From contig NW_026947493.1 of NCBI RefSeq assembly GCF_034190915.1, positions 47,138,501-47,202,500 of the forward strand: a DNA stretch of 64,000 nucleotides, written 5' to 3'. The position numbers were made by a program, and so were the translations under genes. Positions 23,989 to 36,779 of this stretch are shown one piece after another. How positions within the stretch are numbered: position 1 is the first letter of the stretch; every line of letters begins with the position of its first letter. The notes under the pieces were generated by a model. It made no database searches. It had not been told where the DNA came from and was given only the letters and a program-made list of their open reading frames with translations. This DNA is from Cavia porcellus (taxonomy: Eukaryota; Chordata; Mammalia; Rodentia; Caviidae).

Positions 23989-24411
23989 GTTTTGATTTAT
24001 TTTTATATGTATGTGTGTATACATTTTTTCTATTGTAAATTACATGATTATAGACTATCCATTTTTATTAGGTTATCTTTTTGTTTTTTATATGATCTTT
24101 TAAAAATATGTAGTTTACAAGATAGATTAATTTACATGTAATTTTAATTATATTGTGTGATAAAAACTTGTTTATAAGATAGAGGGGACAACAATTGTGC
24201 TTGCTGGCCCAGTGTCTATTCTCCTTTTGCAAATAGCACCAGACCTTCTTTGTAACAGTCATTTTTTTTTTCCTCATTTAAGGCATTTATAGGTCAGGAC
24301 ACTGGACCTAGCCTTCCCTAAAAAGTTCTCCGTACTCCTGGGATGGCACAGACAGAAGACTTATGCTTGATAGGTGAGTCCTCCAATCTTGCTGTATTCA
24401 GTAGAAAAGAG

Positions 24412-24732
24412 GTACAGTTGTCATGATGCAGTATTCATGGGAAGATTGGTTTCAGGACCCTGTGAGGATACCAGTATTTGTGAGAGTTCAAATCTCATAT
24501 GAAATGTCACAGTATTTGTAACCAACACAGTGTGTGTACCCAAATGCATTCCTTTGTATAGTTTAAATTGTCTCTAGATTACCTATAACTAGCACAATGT
24601 AAATGATATGTAAATAGTTGTAAACTATGTAGTTTTTGTTTGTATTTTTTGTTATTATTGTTTGATTTTTTTGATTCCTGATTGGTTGTAGCTTCAGATA
24701 TGGAGCCTGTGGCTATAGAGAGCCAACTGTAC
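24412..24732 (-). mobile_element. Tigger-type (Tc1/mariner) non-autonomous relic
   Basis: The ends form an inverted repeat, 'gtacagttg' (24412-24420) and 'caactgtac' (24724-24732). Inside are degraded blocks typical of Tigger/MER2-class elements: 'ggtttcaggaccctgtgagg', 'ataccagtatttg' and 'attacctataactagcacaa' with 'tgtaaatgatatgtaaatag'. It has no coding capacity. Confidence 0.75.
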
Positions 24733-24744
24733 GCTCTCTTGTGT

Positions 24745-24832
24745 GTCTGTTTGTCTTTGTCTCCATCCTTCTGTCTTCGTTTCTCTCAATCTGTCTGTCT
24801 GTCTGTGTGCCTCTTTCTTTCTCTCTCTATTG
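24745..24832. repeat. (TCTG)/(TC)-rich low-complexity tract
   Basis: Interrupted TGTC, TCTG and CT units lie beside the Tigger relic, including 'ctgtctgtctgtctgtgtg'. Confidence 0.85.
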
Positions 24833-25049
24833 AAGGAGCTGACAAGGATAAGTAAGATGCTGTAGAAAATACAATGCAGTAGAATCTCAAGCTAGGAAGT
24901 AAAAGCAGAGCTATAAAGGAAGGCAAGTATATAATCATTAATTTGATGTGAGAAGCTGAGCTGAAGATAAGTAGGGGCAGGTTGAGAAAATGTTGCAGTG
25001 ACATGAAATTCAAAATAATTCCTGCAGAGCTTTGAATGTCATGAAATCC

Positions 25050-26460
25050 TGGTTTTCAAATCATATTGCAAATCTATAGTGATTAAAAAAGCATGGTACT
25101 GGCCCAAAATAGCCATGTGTATTAATGTAACAGGTTAGATGATGTAGAAACAACCCCAAACACATTCAGCCACCTTTTCTTTGAAAAAGGGGCCAAAATA
25201 CCTGATGGAAGACAGATAGCTTCTTTAATAAATGTTGCTAAGAAAGGTAGTTGTTCACATCCAGATGATTGAAGCTAGACCCATATCTCTCACTATGTAG
25301 AAAATTGAAGTTAAAATTGTTCAAAGATACAAATATTAAAACCAAAACACTTAAATACTTGAAAATAAAATTATTAACTCCTGAAGTCATAGGTATAATC
25401 AAGAAATTTCTAAATATAACCCCAAGAAATAATATCACAAATCAACAAATGGGATTATATCAAGCTAAAAAGTGTTTACACAACAAGGGAAATAATCAAA
25501 AAAGCAAAGAGACAACCTACATAATAGACAAAAATTTTTGACAGCTATTCCTCAGACAGAGGACTAATATCTAGACTATGTATAATGAATGCGATGTAAT
25601 TAGACTCCCCAAATAAAAGACCCTATCAAAAAACGGGAACCTGAAATAAACAAACACTTTTCATACAATCAGCTCAGAAGAAGAGTACATATGGTCAATA
25701 AATACATAAAAGATGATCAATGTGACTGTTCGTTAGAGAAATACGAATTATAACAAACTGAGATTTCATCTTATTCCAGTAAAAATTGTTATTATCAAGA
25801 AATCAACTGATTATAAATGCTGGCAAGGATGTGGGGAAAGGAAAACCCTTCTACACTGTTAGTGGGAATGTAAACCAGTACAATCACTGTAGAAAATCAA
25901 TATGGAGAGTCCTCAAAAAACTAAAAACAGAGATTTCATTTGACTGCACTATTTCCTATCAGGTATCTTCCCAAAAGAATTAAAGACATCATATTACATT
26001 TAATTAAACAGGGATGTGCAATGCATTCACACCCCTGGTTATAGCACTATGAGAGCTAAATCTTGTAAGTAGTCTATATGTCCATCAACAGATGGAGTGT
26101 GACTTACTCACAAAGAAGGATAAATCTGAGTCATTTGTAGGAAAATGAGTCTACCTCGGAACCACATTGTTAAGGAAATAAATTAGGCACATAAGCTTAA
26201 ATATTGTATGGTTTCTCTTACATGAGAAACCCAAAGTATAAGGAAATTAATGCAAAATGAAAGATAGAATAAAGGAAACAAGGAGATAGGTCTTTCGCAA
26301 ATGGGAAAGGGACCAAGAGATGGAAGATGGGTGGAGGGAAAGGGTATATAAAGACAATTAAGATGTAAGTGCATGCTCCAACTAACCTCAATGACTACAT
26401 TATGTGTGGTAGTCATTATGTGTGGTAAACACATACTAATTTAAGAAAAGAAAGAACAAA
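25050..26460 (+). mobile_element. Old L1 3' end: ORF2 C-terminus plus 3' region
   Basis: The plus strand carries a degraded end of L1 ORF2. Translated landmarks include 'KLDPYLSL' (about 25269-25292) and the flanking 'KAWYWPK' (about 25087-25110), with many stops and frameshifts. Then come the typical non-coding L1 blocks 'aaatgctggcaaggatgtgg', 'ttagtgggaatgtaaaccag', 'catcaacagatgg' and 'atacatgagaaacccaaag'. It is 5'-truncated and inactive. Confidence 0.9.
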
Positions 26461-27825
26461 CGTGCACCAGCAGTTGCTCTATGACCTCTCCATTGCAAAA
26501 AGGCCAAGTCCTAACAGCATCTGGTTTAATAAACATTAGTCAGGCTACAGACTCCAATCTTCCTATACATGTGACTTTATGTATCTGAATCTTTTTTTTG
26601 GTAAACACACACTAACACACACACACCTCAGTAGCTTCAGAGGCACTGAAGTACAGGATCTCTCTTCTTTTCTTACCCCTCACTAATTCTTTCCTTCCTT
26701 TTCTATATTAATTAGGAATCTGGGATTTGAATGTCGCCACATGTAAGAGGGTGAGTTCTACTTCATTACACATATTTTAATAACCAGGGTTCAACACTAA
26801 AAACTTATAAAGCCAGGACTTAGGAGTCCAATTTCATAATGCTGCTTACTTTTGGCATTGAGCACTGTTTTATGGTCATATTCCTTTTGGCAAGCCAGAA
26901 GTTCAACTTTCAGTAAGAAGAGTTAAGTGGTGAAAATGTGTAAGATAAACTCATAAAATTAGGCTTCTAAAACAGGAATTAGCTAAGCGAAAAAGCATAA
27001 AATCAGCTCATAGTAAGTAAGGCTAGCAATTTATATCCACTTAAAAATGTTTTTAATTTTTTTACAGTGTGATAGTAGCAAAAGTGACAGATCAGCAAAA
27101 TTCAGACCATGTAATAAAACTAGCCACAGTGATTAAAAAGAAAAGTTTACTACATGTAGATCAAAATGATTTTGTCTCCTCAGGATGAACTCATTAGAAA
27201 AGTCAGACCAGAACCATCTGGGTTACATTGAGACCAACAGATTCTTAGACTACCTTAAAGCTGCAGGGCCTTTTCTCCGGTTGGAATCTTTGGCTTTTGC
27301 ATGTGAGATGAGACTGAGAACAAGAGCACCATATAACCATTGTACTTTGTAAATCTATTGAATTTGGTGAGAGATACATCCCAAGTTCCCACTTGTTTGA
27401 CTTTTCTATAGCCAAGTATAAAGGTGATGACATATCAGGCATTACTAAGAGAAAAGTATTTTAAATATATGAACTCTGTAAGACTTCAAATATTTACACA
27501 TTAATCATTTTAAGAGCATTTTCTAACCATTGGAAAAATAAAACATCACTATTGGGATTTATTATTATTATAATTAATATTTCTTAATATAATTCTATTA
27601 TCTATTGGATAGGCTGAACTCATGCTGTCAACTAGAACTTGTCATCCATTGTTCCTGCTTCTATGAGCTCCTGCCACCTCTTTTAGTTTAAATTCTCAAA
27701 TATGAAACGTGAACTGTCAGGGCTTAGTGAAACAGGCAGGAGACATTTTTTTCCCAGAAGATTTGAATTACTTTGTCTGTGTACTGTGAGAAGATTCTTA
27801 CACTGAATGCATAATTCAGATAGAT
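26461..27825. other. Unassigned AT-rich sequence
   Basis: No gene or preserved repeat is visible. Short AC-rich patches occur near 26605-26628. Confidence 0.55.
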
Positions 27826-27841
27826 TATCTAAAGGAATCTT

Positions 27842-27949
27842 TTTTTTTTTTTTTTGTCTTTTTCGTTTTTATCAGTACCGGGGATCGAACTCAGGACTGC
27901 CTGCTTGCAAGGCAGGTGCTTATGCCGCTGAGCTAAATCCCCAGCCCCA
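27842..27949 (-). mobile_element. ID-type SINE, young full-length copy with TSD
   Basis: This is the reverse complement of the same SINE subfamily as 20438-20544. It runs from the T-run and 'gtctttttcgtttttatcag' tail, through the B box 'ggggatcgaactc', to 'gagctaaatccccagcccc' at the head end. It is flanked by a 16-bp duplication 'tatctaaaggaatctt' (27826-27841 and 27950-27965). Confidence 0.97.
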
Positions 27950-28076
27950 TATCTAAAGGAATCTTAAGTGATTAATTCTTCAAGACATGGTAAATAGAAT
28001 TCTTTCCCCTTTCCTGAACTAGTCTTCCTCCTTGCCTGGTCTCTTAATCCATTTCCTATTGTGATAGCAGAATCCC

Positions 28077-28553
28077 TGTCTTAGTTACTTTTTACTCATT
28101 GCTGAGACAAAATGCCTGATGCTCCAAGTTAGGGAAGGAAAGGTTTGTTTCTTATAGTTCTTGGAGGTTTCAGTCCATACTCAGTTGGCTCCAAGGCAGG
28201 GTGGCATGACGGGGCCGCAGTTCATGGCAGCTGCAAACAACAAGGTGAAAATCAGCAAGAGAGAGAGATACACCTTCTTTCCACCCTTACATCACATCCT
28301 GGCTCCATCCCTAGGTGGATATAGCACTCAAGCCAATTAAAGTACTGGACAATGAACCAATCACAAACTCTAGATTTGGTCCAGTCCATAATACATGAGG
28401 GTTTGGGTCAAAGCAAGAGAAAGGGCAGAACTCTACTAACCAAAAAAATATAAGTATGTCATCTTAAAGTCCTACCTCTTTTGATATTGTTACATTGGAA
28501 CCAAATTTCCACATGCATTTTGGAATGGGACAAACCACTTCCAAACTATAGCA
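28077..28553 (-). mobile_element. Solo LTR, ERVL-MaLR type
   Basis: Read on the minus strand it begins TGCTATAGTTTGG and ends GTAACTAAGACA, giving TG...CA ends and a length of about 477 bp. The order of blocks (start, 'ggtaggactttaag', GA-rich centre, and a 'ttcctttccctaacttgg' region before the end) fits MaLR LTRs. No internal sequence adjoins it. Clear flanking duplications were not seen. Confidence 0.75.
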
Positions 28554-28719
28554 CCTGGTTATTTCCTGCCCATCCTTTTGATCTTAAGCATTTCCCCTGG
28601 GAGAACTTCTGTGATTTCATCTGCTAGCTCTTTTTTGCCCACGTAACACTCTCTACTTTTACACCATCACTTAATGAATCATTTTACCACATTTCTTTTA
28701 ATGTCTGTGTTTTGACAGA

Positions 28720-28825
28720 TTTGATGTGGGCTAGCACTATCCCATTTAAACTATCCCCAGTACAGACACATAGTGGTCTGTACATAGTGGGTGCTTTAAA
28801 AACATTTGTTTACTGAGTAACACCT
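28720..28825 (+). repeat. Possible MIR 3' end
   Basis: 'ctgtacatagtgggtgcttt' followed by 'aaaaacatttgttta' resembles the MIR terminal block. The 5' part is not recognisable. Confidence 0.4.
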
Positions 28826-29489
28826 GATGCTTAAGAAGAAGTGAATTTAATTCTTGCTTCAAAGGCCACATAGCTAGGGTCAAAGCACCCAGAATCTAAG
28901 TAAGAATCACATAGCAACAAAATATTGATACTTCTACTTTTAGGAAGAAAGTAACTTATGCTATAAACTTTGTTGTGCAAATTTTATGAATACAAAATGA
29001 CTTCTATTATCTGACTTACAACCCTACCTTCCTTTAGTAGGACATCAAAACTCAGTCAATATGGGAGCTCCCTTCTCTTTCCTGGATATGCATAAGAATA
29101 TGGACGGCATATGTGGTTGTGATCTGGAGAAAGGAGGAAGGCTTCTAATCTTCAGTTTGTAATGTCACCATTGGGACTCTGACTGGCTGGCTCTCTCTGT
29201 TGTCTGCAAGTAGGCTCTTCTGCTGCCTGCATGTCAAGGGGAACCTAGGGTAATTTGCCTACTTGGACCTGTGATACCCTCACAATCATCACCTCCAACA
29301 TCCTGCCACATTCTGGGATCTGATTATCTCGTTTTTTTTTCTATGTGGTGGAATTGCTCTTTTTCTCCTTGAAACCACTTATTTTATATCTTCCCTCCAA
29401 ACTTCAGTGCCCCCAGTTCTTTTTTGAAACAAAGATTCAGTAAACCAAGAGCCAGGAAAGATGTTTGACTGTAACAGTTCCTACTACAT

Positions 29490-29667
29490 ACACTGCAATC
29501 CAGTTGCCTGTAAGAAAAATGTGCCCAAAGATCTAGCTGGTTTCAAGGCAGAAATATCGTGGTAGAAGGGCAGAACTAAGCAAAGCTGCTTAACCCAAGC
29601 AACCAGGTAGGGGGTAGTCCCACCTTTGACACATGAGACTTTTGAGGGACCATTTCAAATCATAACA
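29490..29667 (-). mobile_element. MaLR LTR fragment
   Basis: The minus-strand start is TGTTATGATTTG (ending at 29667 on the plus strand). It is followed by the blocks 'ggtccctcaaaagtctcatg' and 'aaaggtgggac' characteristic of MaLR LTR 5' halves. It is truncated on the far side. Confidence 0.6.
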
Positions 29668-29732
29668 ATTAACAACAGGGAAATGATCCTGTTGACTTTA
29701 TATGCCACAAAATTACTGGGGTGCTGAATAAG

Positions 29733-29747
29733 GCTCTTTTGTTTATT
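29733..29747. repeat. Target-site duplication, left, of HAL1 29748-33256
   Basis: 'gctcttttgtttatt' here corresponds to 'gctcttttgtgtatt' at 33257-33271, matching at 14 of 15 positions. The pair fixes both ends of the minus-strand HAL1 between them. Confidence 0.9.
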
Positions 29748-32700
29748 TTTTTTTTTTATTTTAAAGAGGGTAAAATTAAACATAACAAAACAGATCATAA
29801 GAAAACAATTTAAGAAACACAAATTTCAAAGCAAGACCACCGGAGATCTTCACAGTCTATCATATTGTCTGTTGCTTTCTTCCAACTAGTTGTCCATATC
29901 TTCACACACAGTGAATACATACTGAACAATATAGTACTAAATTGATCAGAACTGGATGATGAAGGCATTTTAGGTCTTCAAGACCAGACAATAGGGGAGT
30001 CAACAATAGCTGCCATAATATCTCTTGGTCTCTTCGAAATAGCTGTTCATATCTTTATGTATTTTGAAATTAAACAAAAGAAAATAGACTAATATCACTC
30101 TGAACAGACAATAATAGTATTGCTAAATTTTATATCATAATAGCACAGAATTAGCACTGGGTATCTTAGTGTCTCTTCTTCAGAATTTCTGTTCATTACA
30201 TCATGCATTATATAATCTATTCTTACAAATTGTTTAAAAGTTGTACACATGCATACCTATCTTTTCTGTATTATAGGGAAAAACATCAAAACCAGACAAC
30301 AAAACAAATTCCTAGAAAAACATGAAATGAAAAAGACATATAAAACCACAATACTAGGTGATCTACAGTAGTTACTATGCTGTCTCTTGTTATTTTCAAT
30401 CGAATTGTCTATATCATCAGGCATAATATATTTGAACATAGCACTACATAGCAATATTAATAAAAACACAACATTGGAGACATTGTAGGACTTCAAAAGC
30501 AGTTAAAAATCAAACCAGAATGGGTATCTTATTGCATCTTGGCATCTTCAAAGTAGTGGCCTCTACTCTTAGACTTGATACTATCAAGCACACTAAATTC
30601 AAATAAAATCAGTCAAGACAAAACAGTGATTTAACAAACCAGATTCAAATAAGATCAGTCGTAGTACGACAATGTAAGTAATACAAAGCTTCAGTTTAAG
30701 TTAATAGGTAATTAAGGATAGCTACCATAGTATATCTTGTTGTTTTGGGGATAGCTGTCTGTGCCCTCAAATCTAGTATGAGTAGACAGACTGGAACAGA
30801 ATAAACTCAAACTAAACAGAATGATAAGACTAATGTGGCTCTAAAATCATGATACACTATTAACAATGTCCTCTGCCTTCTTTTTTTAAACAATTCTTCC
30901 CCTTTCCCTTTCTCAGGGTACTTTGTACATTTTGGGTCCCACTAACTCCTTTACTTTTTAGATTAGGGGGACAATCCATTATCTACCTAATTGGTTCTGA
31001 ACCTTTTTCCCCTGAGCTTGATCTTGAGCTGTATTCCTTTGCCTACTAAAGCCTCAAAGTTTTCCTTCCTTTTAGCTGAGTAGTTTTCCATTGCACAAAA
31101 GTGTCATGTCTTTCCAATCTATCTGCAGCTGCTGGGCAAGCTGGCCCTATTTCTATCTGGCTCCTTGTCACAGAGAGCATTGTTTTCTCATCTTTGACTT
31201 TCAGTTTATTAACCCTCTTTTCAGGTTGAGTATATTTCCTATTTAGAGCATCTCGATGGATCCTATCTCCTGATCTACTCTGCCTGTGTTTCTTTTTGTT
31301 AGTGTATCGAGGTCATCTACATTAGACATTATAGCCAACCTTCTCTGCCTCATTTCTGCCATGCTATTTTCTGCCATTGGTTGTCTACTTTTCTCCTTCA
31401 CTCCACTGTCTTCCCCATTCATTGAGGCCTCTCTGCCACTGTTGCTGGAATCCTGGTATTTTTTTCTCTCTCTCTAGAATGTCCTTCAGTATTTTTTGTA
31501 GGGTTGGATTGGTGGTCACAAACTCCCACAGTTCCTCTTTGTCATGGAAACACCTTGTTTCTCCATTAATTTTGAGAGACAGTTTTTCAGGGTATATCAG
31601 TCTGGGTTAGAGGGTATTTTCTTTCAGGGCTTGGAATACTTTGCACAAACTCTTCTTGATAGTTGAAGTCTGTCATGATTTGATGGATTTTCCTTGTTAG
31701 GTGATCTGTTTCTTTTCCCTGACTGCTTTTAATGTTCTGTTCTTGTGATGAATTTCTGGGATCTTGATTATTATATGTCTGGGTGTAGATCTGTTTTGTT
31801 TGTAGGTGGCTGGAGTTCTGTATGCCTCATTTATCTGGATATCATTTCCTTTTCCTATGCTTGGGAAGTTTTCCTAAATTATTTCTGTGAATAGCCTTTG
31901 TAATTCATTTGTGTTTACTCCTGCTTCTTAGCTCATGTTCTTTATTTTTAAGTTATAGATCCTCTTGTCATCTTCTAGCCTTTGTATTGTACTTCCTGGT
32001 TCCTTGTTATTTTTAAGAGATCTTTTCTTTCATCATCATGTATTGCAAATCTATCTTCAAGTTTTGAAAGTCTAACTTTAGTTTCTGTCAAGGATTTTGC
32101 CAGCTTTCAATGGAGTTTTTAATTTCCTGGTAATCTCTTTGGATCTGTTCCATGTATTCTAGATTTTGTTTATATTCTTCATCAAAGATTTCTCTTCTTT
32201 TTCTGGGTTCCTCTATTCCCTCTGTGTCTTCTTGAGAGGGGCTTAGAATTTTTTTTATTAATCTTTTTATATCTTGCCTCACTTGAATTAGAATTTCAAT
32301 TTTAAGTTCGTTTATGAGGTCACGAAGATATTTCTTTATGTCCACTGATGCTGTGGCCAATATTGCATAATTGCTGCCCTTGATCTTTTCTGTATTTACC
32401 TCTCCTGGACTTATTTTCCCTGGGTCAGTGGCTGGAGGCTTTTTCTTATTTCTTTCTCTTGTCATGTTTCTGGTTTCTTTCAGATAGGGATATGGTGGAA
32501 GTTTCAGGCTCTTTCCATATTGACTATGGTTTTTCTGAAGTGTGTTGGCTAGGGTATTGCTGTCCTCTCCAGTTTACTGTTATCTGAGGTGCACACAGGG
32601 ATGATGTGGGCTGGCCCCTCTCTTCTGAGCCAGTCAACTGGCAAATGTCTTCAGCATGTTTGCCTGTGCCGTGTGGGCATCACATGTTTGGGACAGTTTC

Positions 32701-33256
32701 ATCCCTGGCTATTGGGTCCCGAATAGGGGCGTGACCCAGCCCAAGCAGATCCACGAGTCCTCTTTGGGCCAGGGGCAGCTGACTGATGCGACTGCGGTTC
32801 CCGGTTCAGGCCCGTCTTGCCCAACTCCAATGTGTCGTCCAGCCAGTCACCCCTTCTGTGGGACCCAATTCCTAGCACTCACCACAGATTAATGCGGCTC
32901 TCCACATTTGTTCTGCTCTCTATTGCACTGCATCCTCCTGCCAAGGACCTTGGACTCACCAACTCCTGATTTTGGCCATGGCCATAACTTTCAGCATCCA
33001 AGTACATACAGCATAGCATGGGCCAGCCCCAGTGAGAGAATCTGGTTCCAGCCTTGCATCCACGTTTTTCTTTCCTTCCATTCGTTCTCTCTTTCTTTTT
33101 CTTTTTCTTTTTCCTCAGTTTCTTTCTGGGTCATGAGAATCTCTCTCCTTTCATCTGGTCTTCTCCATGGTGTTAAATTCTAGCTCTGAGTTGTTTTTCT
33201 CAGAGAGGCTCTCTTACCCTGCTACCTATCAAGCCGCCATCTTCAGACCTTTTCCA
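29748..33256 (-). mobile_element. Full-length HAL1 (half-L1), older copy
   Basis: This minus-strand retrotransposon of 3.5 kb is bounded by 15-bp duplications with one mismatch. Read from its 5' end (33256) it has a 5' UTR starting with a YY1-like 'aagatggcgg' motif, a broken ORF1 (about 32465 to 31290), and a long 3' UTR made of degenerate repeats of about 150 bp (about 31200 to 29780). It ends '...accctctttaaaat' and poly(A). No ORF2 (endonuclease or reverse transcriptase) lies between ORF1 and the 3' UTR. Its 3' end matches the fragments at 23515 and 48646, so they form one subfamily. Confidence 0.88.
31290..32465 (-). pseudogene. HAL1 ORF1, disrupted (L1 ORF1p-like RNA-binding protein)
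   Basis: The open start covers 125 codons (32465-32088, minus strand), with a basic N-terminus MTRERNKKKP and a heptad-rich segment ending 'EYMEQIQRDYQEIKNSIESW'. That segment matches residues about 85-108 of the intact HAL1 ORF1 at 38210. Downstream the frame is broken, but RRM and C-terminal domain remnants remain readable antisense at about 31950-31500 ('ctgggtgtagatctg', 'agttgtgcag'-type blocks). The intact protein would bind L1/HAL1 RNA as a coiled-coil trimer. This copy cannot make it. Confidence 0.8.
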
Positions 33257-33888
33257 GCTCTTTTGTGTATTAGACACCCAGGTAAAAATGAAAGATTTAT
33301 CAGGGATTTAGGGCCTCCAAAAAGTTTAAAACTGTCAAAAAAGTTGACTTCAAAATTAAAAGATAGAACTGCAAAATTCAAATTATTAACAACTCAATGA
33401 AAAGTCCATAAATTACAACATTTTGTTGACTTCATTTAATTGCTGAATTTAGAATCTATAATAAATTTATTATATCTGAATAGTTTAGATTTTTCTCAAT
33501 TATCAAGAATCTTAAGTATTCACAGTGGTATAATTAAGAAGGGATAATTAATACTATAGAAGCTATATAATTAATAATAAGTTACTCAAAGGTAATTTTA
33601 CAGAAATGCAATTATAAAAAACCTTTGTGTGTTTTGAAAGCACAATTATATTTAATACTGGGATATGAGACATGATATTAGAGGGAATCCTTAAATTTCC
33701 AAAATTTCTAAAATTTCCTGTGCCTCTTGTGCTTGCAGTTTCTTGACAGGTCCTGATGATCTTCTGTCTGCCAGAGAGGGTAGTGTAATTCCTGATGTTA
33801 ACTCTACAAAGTTAGTGAAAACTTATAAGAATATAATATTGTGATAGAATATTGAAATATATAGCAATATTTAAATAAAAATTTTATT

Positions 33889-34334
33889 ACAATGGAAGAC
33901 ACACTGCCTTTAATCCCCCTGAAAATATTTTGCCTTGCTTTGAACACGCTTATCTCTTTGTTCTTGACACTGTCTGAAGCACTTCTGGGAGTCTTCTTTT
34001 GTGAGTGTCTTTATGAGCTGTGATAAAATATATGGAGAATACCTCTGCCACATGCCATCCAACAGAAAGGCAGGCTCATGGAATCATTAGTGTGTCCTCA
34101 TCCACCTTACTTACTGAATGTAGCACTGTTTGACTTCTGAATCTTCTCATGAGTCAAATTGATTATAAAAGGTGTTTTGAGTTGATTCAGGATACTGAGG
34201 CAACCATAAAAGTGAAACTAAAGATACAAAAGAGGACTTCTAGAACTGCTTAGAAAGGGGTCATAATGATAAGATAAGCATGTGAAACAAGATGGAGTAT
34301 TTTGAAAGGAATTAATGACAATATGCCTTTTTTA
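33889..34334 (+). mobile_element. Palindromic mariner-derived element, copy 2
   Basis: This 446-bp element has the same two-armed structure as 20581-21037 but in the opposite orientation: short antisense arm (33889 to about 34020), long sense arm (to 34334). The junction region aligns with the reverse complement of copy 1 ('gtgtctttatgagctgtgat' here). The sense arm at about 34096-34150 still encodes PHPPY and, nine residues on, an Asp in the position of the third catalytic Asp of mariner transposases, followed by a stop. The C-terminal 'ILKGINDN' block is also readable. It has no function. Confidence 0.8.
34010..34272 (+). repeat. Inverted duplication, arm A
   Basis: This 263-base segment, most of the sense arm of the palindromic mariner element, reappears in inverted orientation at 35859-36121. 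It differs at only about eight positions plus a small indel near its end. The 1.6-kb spacer (34273-35858) is AT-rich and contains nothing recognised. Confidence 0.9.
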
Positions 34335-35858
34335 GTAAAACATTTTAAAAATTAAACATTAATCTTATGTCATAATCACACTGAATATGTAATGTCACAC
34401 TCACCAAAATGAATCTAGGGCTCTCTCCCCACCTATGTCACAATTATTTTCTTGGATTCTCCAAAGAGTAATCAACTTTTCAGTTTTCTTAAAGCCCCAT
34501 CATGTGTTAATTTCTTTCAAGTCTGGGTTAAACAGCTTTTGATACCACACAAAGCCACTCTTTGTTACTCCTAGGGTCAGCTGTCCTTCTTCCTGAGAGA
34601 CAGCTGTTCCTTCTAGTTAACAAGCTACTATGTGTACCTTACCATTTCTGCTAGGAAGTACAAGTCTTGAAAACTGAGTTCTTGGTGGGTTCATCTCTAG
34701 TATTCTAGTGCTTCCACATTACTTGTAGATAAAACATCCACCCTCTTCTAGCATGACACAAATAATGTTTTGCAGGATTCTGAGTAAGTGGGAAACACTT
34801 CCGTCATATCATTGTGGCAAGATTCAGTAATTTTTTTTAAATCATAAGGCCAAATTGGGCAGTTCTTGTACGTATGCCTGAACAATGAATTTGTCATTTG
34901 TGAGAACAACTCTATTTTCAAGGAATAATCAGAATGTCTAAGGCATGAGTTATGTTGGTCAATAATTGTCTCCTTTCTTTTATTACCTTTCTGTCCCATT
35001 TTTTCTTTTTTGATTTTATGGAGAATAAAAAATACCCAGCATGAGTTTCATAGAATTTTATTTTTTTTAGGCAATCCTTTTAAGGCTATATTGAAAACTC
35101 CAATATTGATACTCAAAGGTTTTGTTGAAAGGTGGTATGATAATGAAAATTATTAATAAATTTTATAATTATATTAATATTGAAGTCTAGTTGATAGCTT
35201 GGCTAGAAATTAATAAATTAGATATGGAAAATATGGGTGAAATTCCTTCTATCAGGTAGCAAATAAAATTTTTTATAGACCAGGTTTGCAAAGTTTTTGA
35301 AAAAGTCAGCATATGTTAAGTAATTAATAAGAAAGACATTGTCAAGAAAATAAGAAAGCAGTGACTTTGAAATTAACAAACAAAATGAAATATTGCTTCT
35401 GCCATTTACTCACCTAAACTTGCACAACTCACCTACTTTCTCTTTATTGTAGTTTTTTTATCCATTGAACAGCAGTGCCAACTTTGCAGGACATTCCAAA
35501 ATCAAACTATCAATCTCTGTTTCCCATTGTATGTTATGATAATGGACATATTCTCTTCTAAAAACCTTTTCATTCTATTATAAAAGGTTGAAAATTGTGT
35601 ACATGTAAGAAAAAATTACACAGCTTCTAGGTATTAGATATGCTTTGTTTCTTGACTGGTCAAGAGCAAGAAGCTTCTCATACCTCCTGTGGACCTCACA
35701 GGCAGGGGATCATCTTTCTTCTCAGACACAAAGTTTCATAAACCATAAACTTTGGAACTTAAAGGGGACCAAGGATGCAGTCACCTTATCAGGTCAAGTG
35801 GAAGCTAATTAAGAAGCAGAAGAAGGTGGAAAATAGATAGAAGACACACATAAAACAC
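34335..35858. other. Unassigned spacer between inverted-repeat arms
   Basis: AT-rich sequence with no recognised gene. An 83-codon open frame on the minus strand (34748-34999) has no family resemblance. Confidence 0.5.
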
Positions 35859-36121
35859 TTATCATTATGACCTGTTTCTAAGCAATTCTAGAAGTCCTCT
35901 TTTGTATCTTTAGTTTCACTTTTATGGTTGCCTCAGTATCCTGAATCAACTCAAAACACCTTTTATAATCAATTTGACTTATGGGAAGATTCAGAAGTCA
36001 AACAGTGCTACATTCAGTAAGTAAGGTGGGTGAGGACACACTGATGATTCCATGAGCCTGCCTTTCTGTTGGATGGCATGTGGCAGAGGTATTCTCCATA
36101 TATTTTATCACAGCTCATAAA
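35859..36121 (-). repeat. Inverted duplication, arm B
   Basis: This is the reverse complement of 34010-34272, at roughly 97% identity by eye. It ends abruptly at 'cagctcataaa' where copy A continues into its short arm. It is therefore a secondary copy of part of the element, not an independent transposon insertion. Confidence 0.9.
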
Positions 36122-36779
36122 ATACTCTGGTCCAGGTATTTTAAAATACTCTACTTATCACTTTGTACAGATGATTAAATGAAAGAACCTGAGTTGGTAA
36201 AAGATTGACTCATCCCTGAGAGTCACATTGGACTCTAGATGGGAACCACTCTTCTCCACCATGAATCTGAAGCGTGCCAAAAATCTGTGGACAGAGGAGC
36301 CTTCATTCTAGCCCTGCTTCTCTAAGACTCCTATGGGCATTGCATGCCTATTGTGGGTGTCTGTATTCCTTCACTATATTCTTTCAATAAATTTCCTTTT
36401 TCTTGAGAAAATCTCTGTTCTTTAAGAAAGTTATCCCTGACTAGAGCATCAAGAAAACCTCCCCTACTCCACTAATCTTACCATGCATGGTTTAAAAACC
36501 AGCAAATGAATAATAAACACATAAAGACATGTCCAAATCTCTGTGGGTCAAATGGCATCTATTCATCTGCATGGTGCTGGATCCTGCCATGAGAATGCAG
36601 CCTGTTGTATAAGATGGGGAAAAGAAAGATGGTTCTGGTAGAAGGAGGCAGATTGCTGTACACAGCCATGGCTCTCTGTCTGACTCTTGTTTCCTGTTAC
36701 CTGTTTTCTCTCCAAGGAAGCCTCAGTGCCTATTTGTGGTTAGTCTTTCATCCAACTGCTGTAAACTTGCAACCTTTTA
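36122..36779. other. Unassigned sequence
   Basis: No gene is confirmed. A 103-codon open frame starts at 36605 but runs into the L1 relic that begins near 36780, so it is unlikely to be real. Confidence 0.5.

Noticed and set aside
23746..24024. 92-codon minus-strand frame with a hydrophobic stretch
   Set aside because: It spans the boundary between the HAL1 3'-UTR fragment and a pyrimidine-rich tract, and the hydrophobic part is low-complexity translation.
31286..31610. Plus-strand open frames of 63 and 77 codons
   Set aside because: They are antisense shadows of the degraded HAL1 ORF1 on the minus strand.
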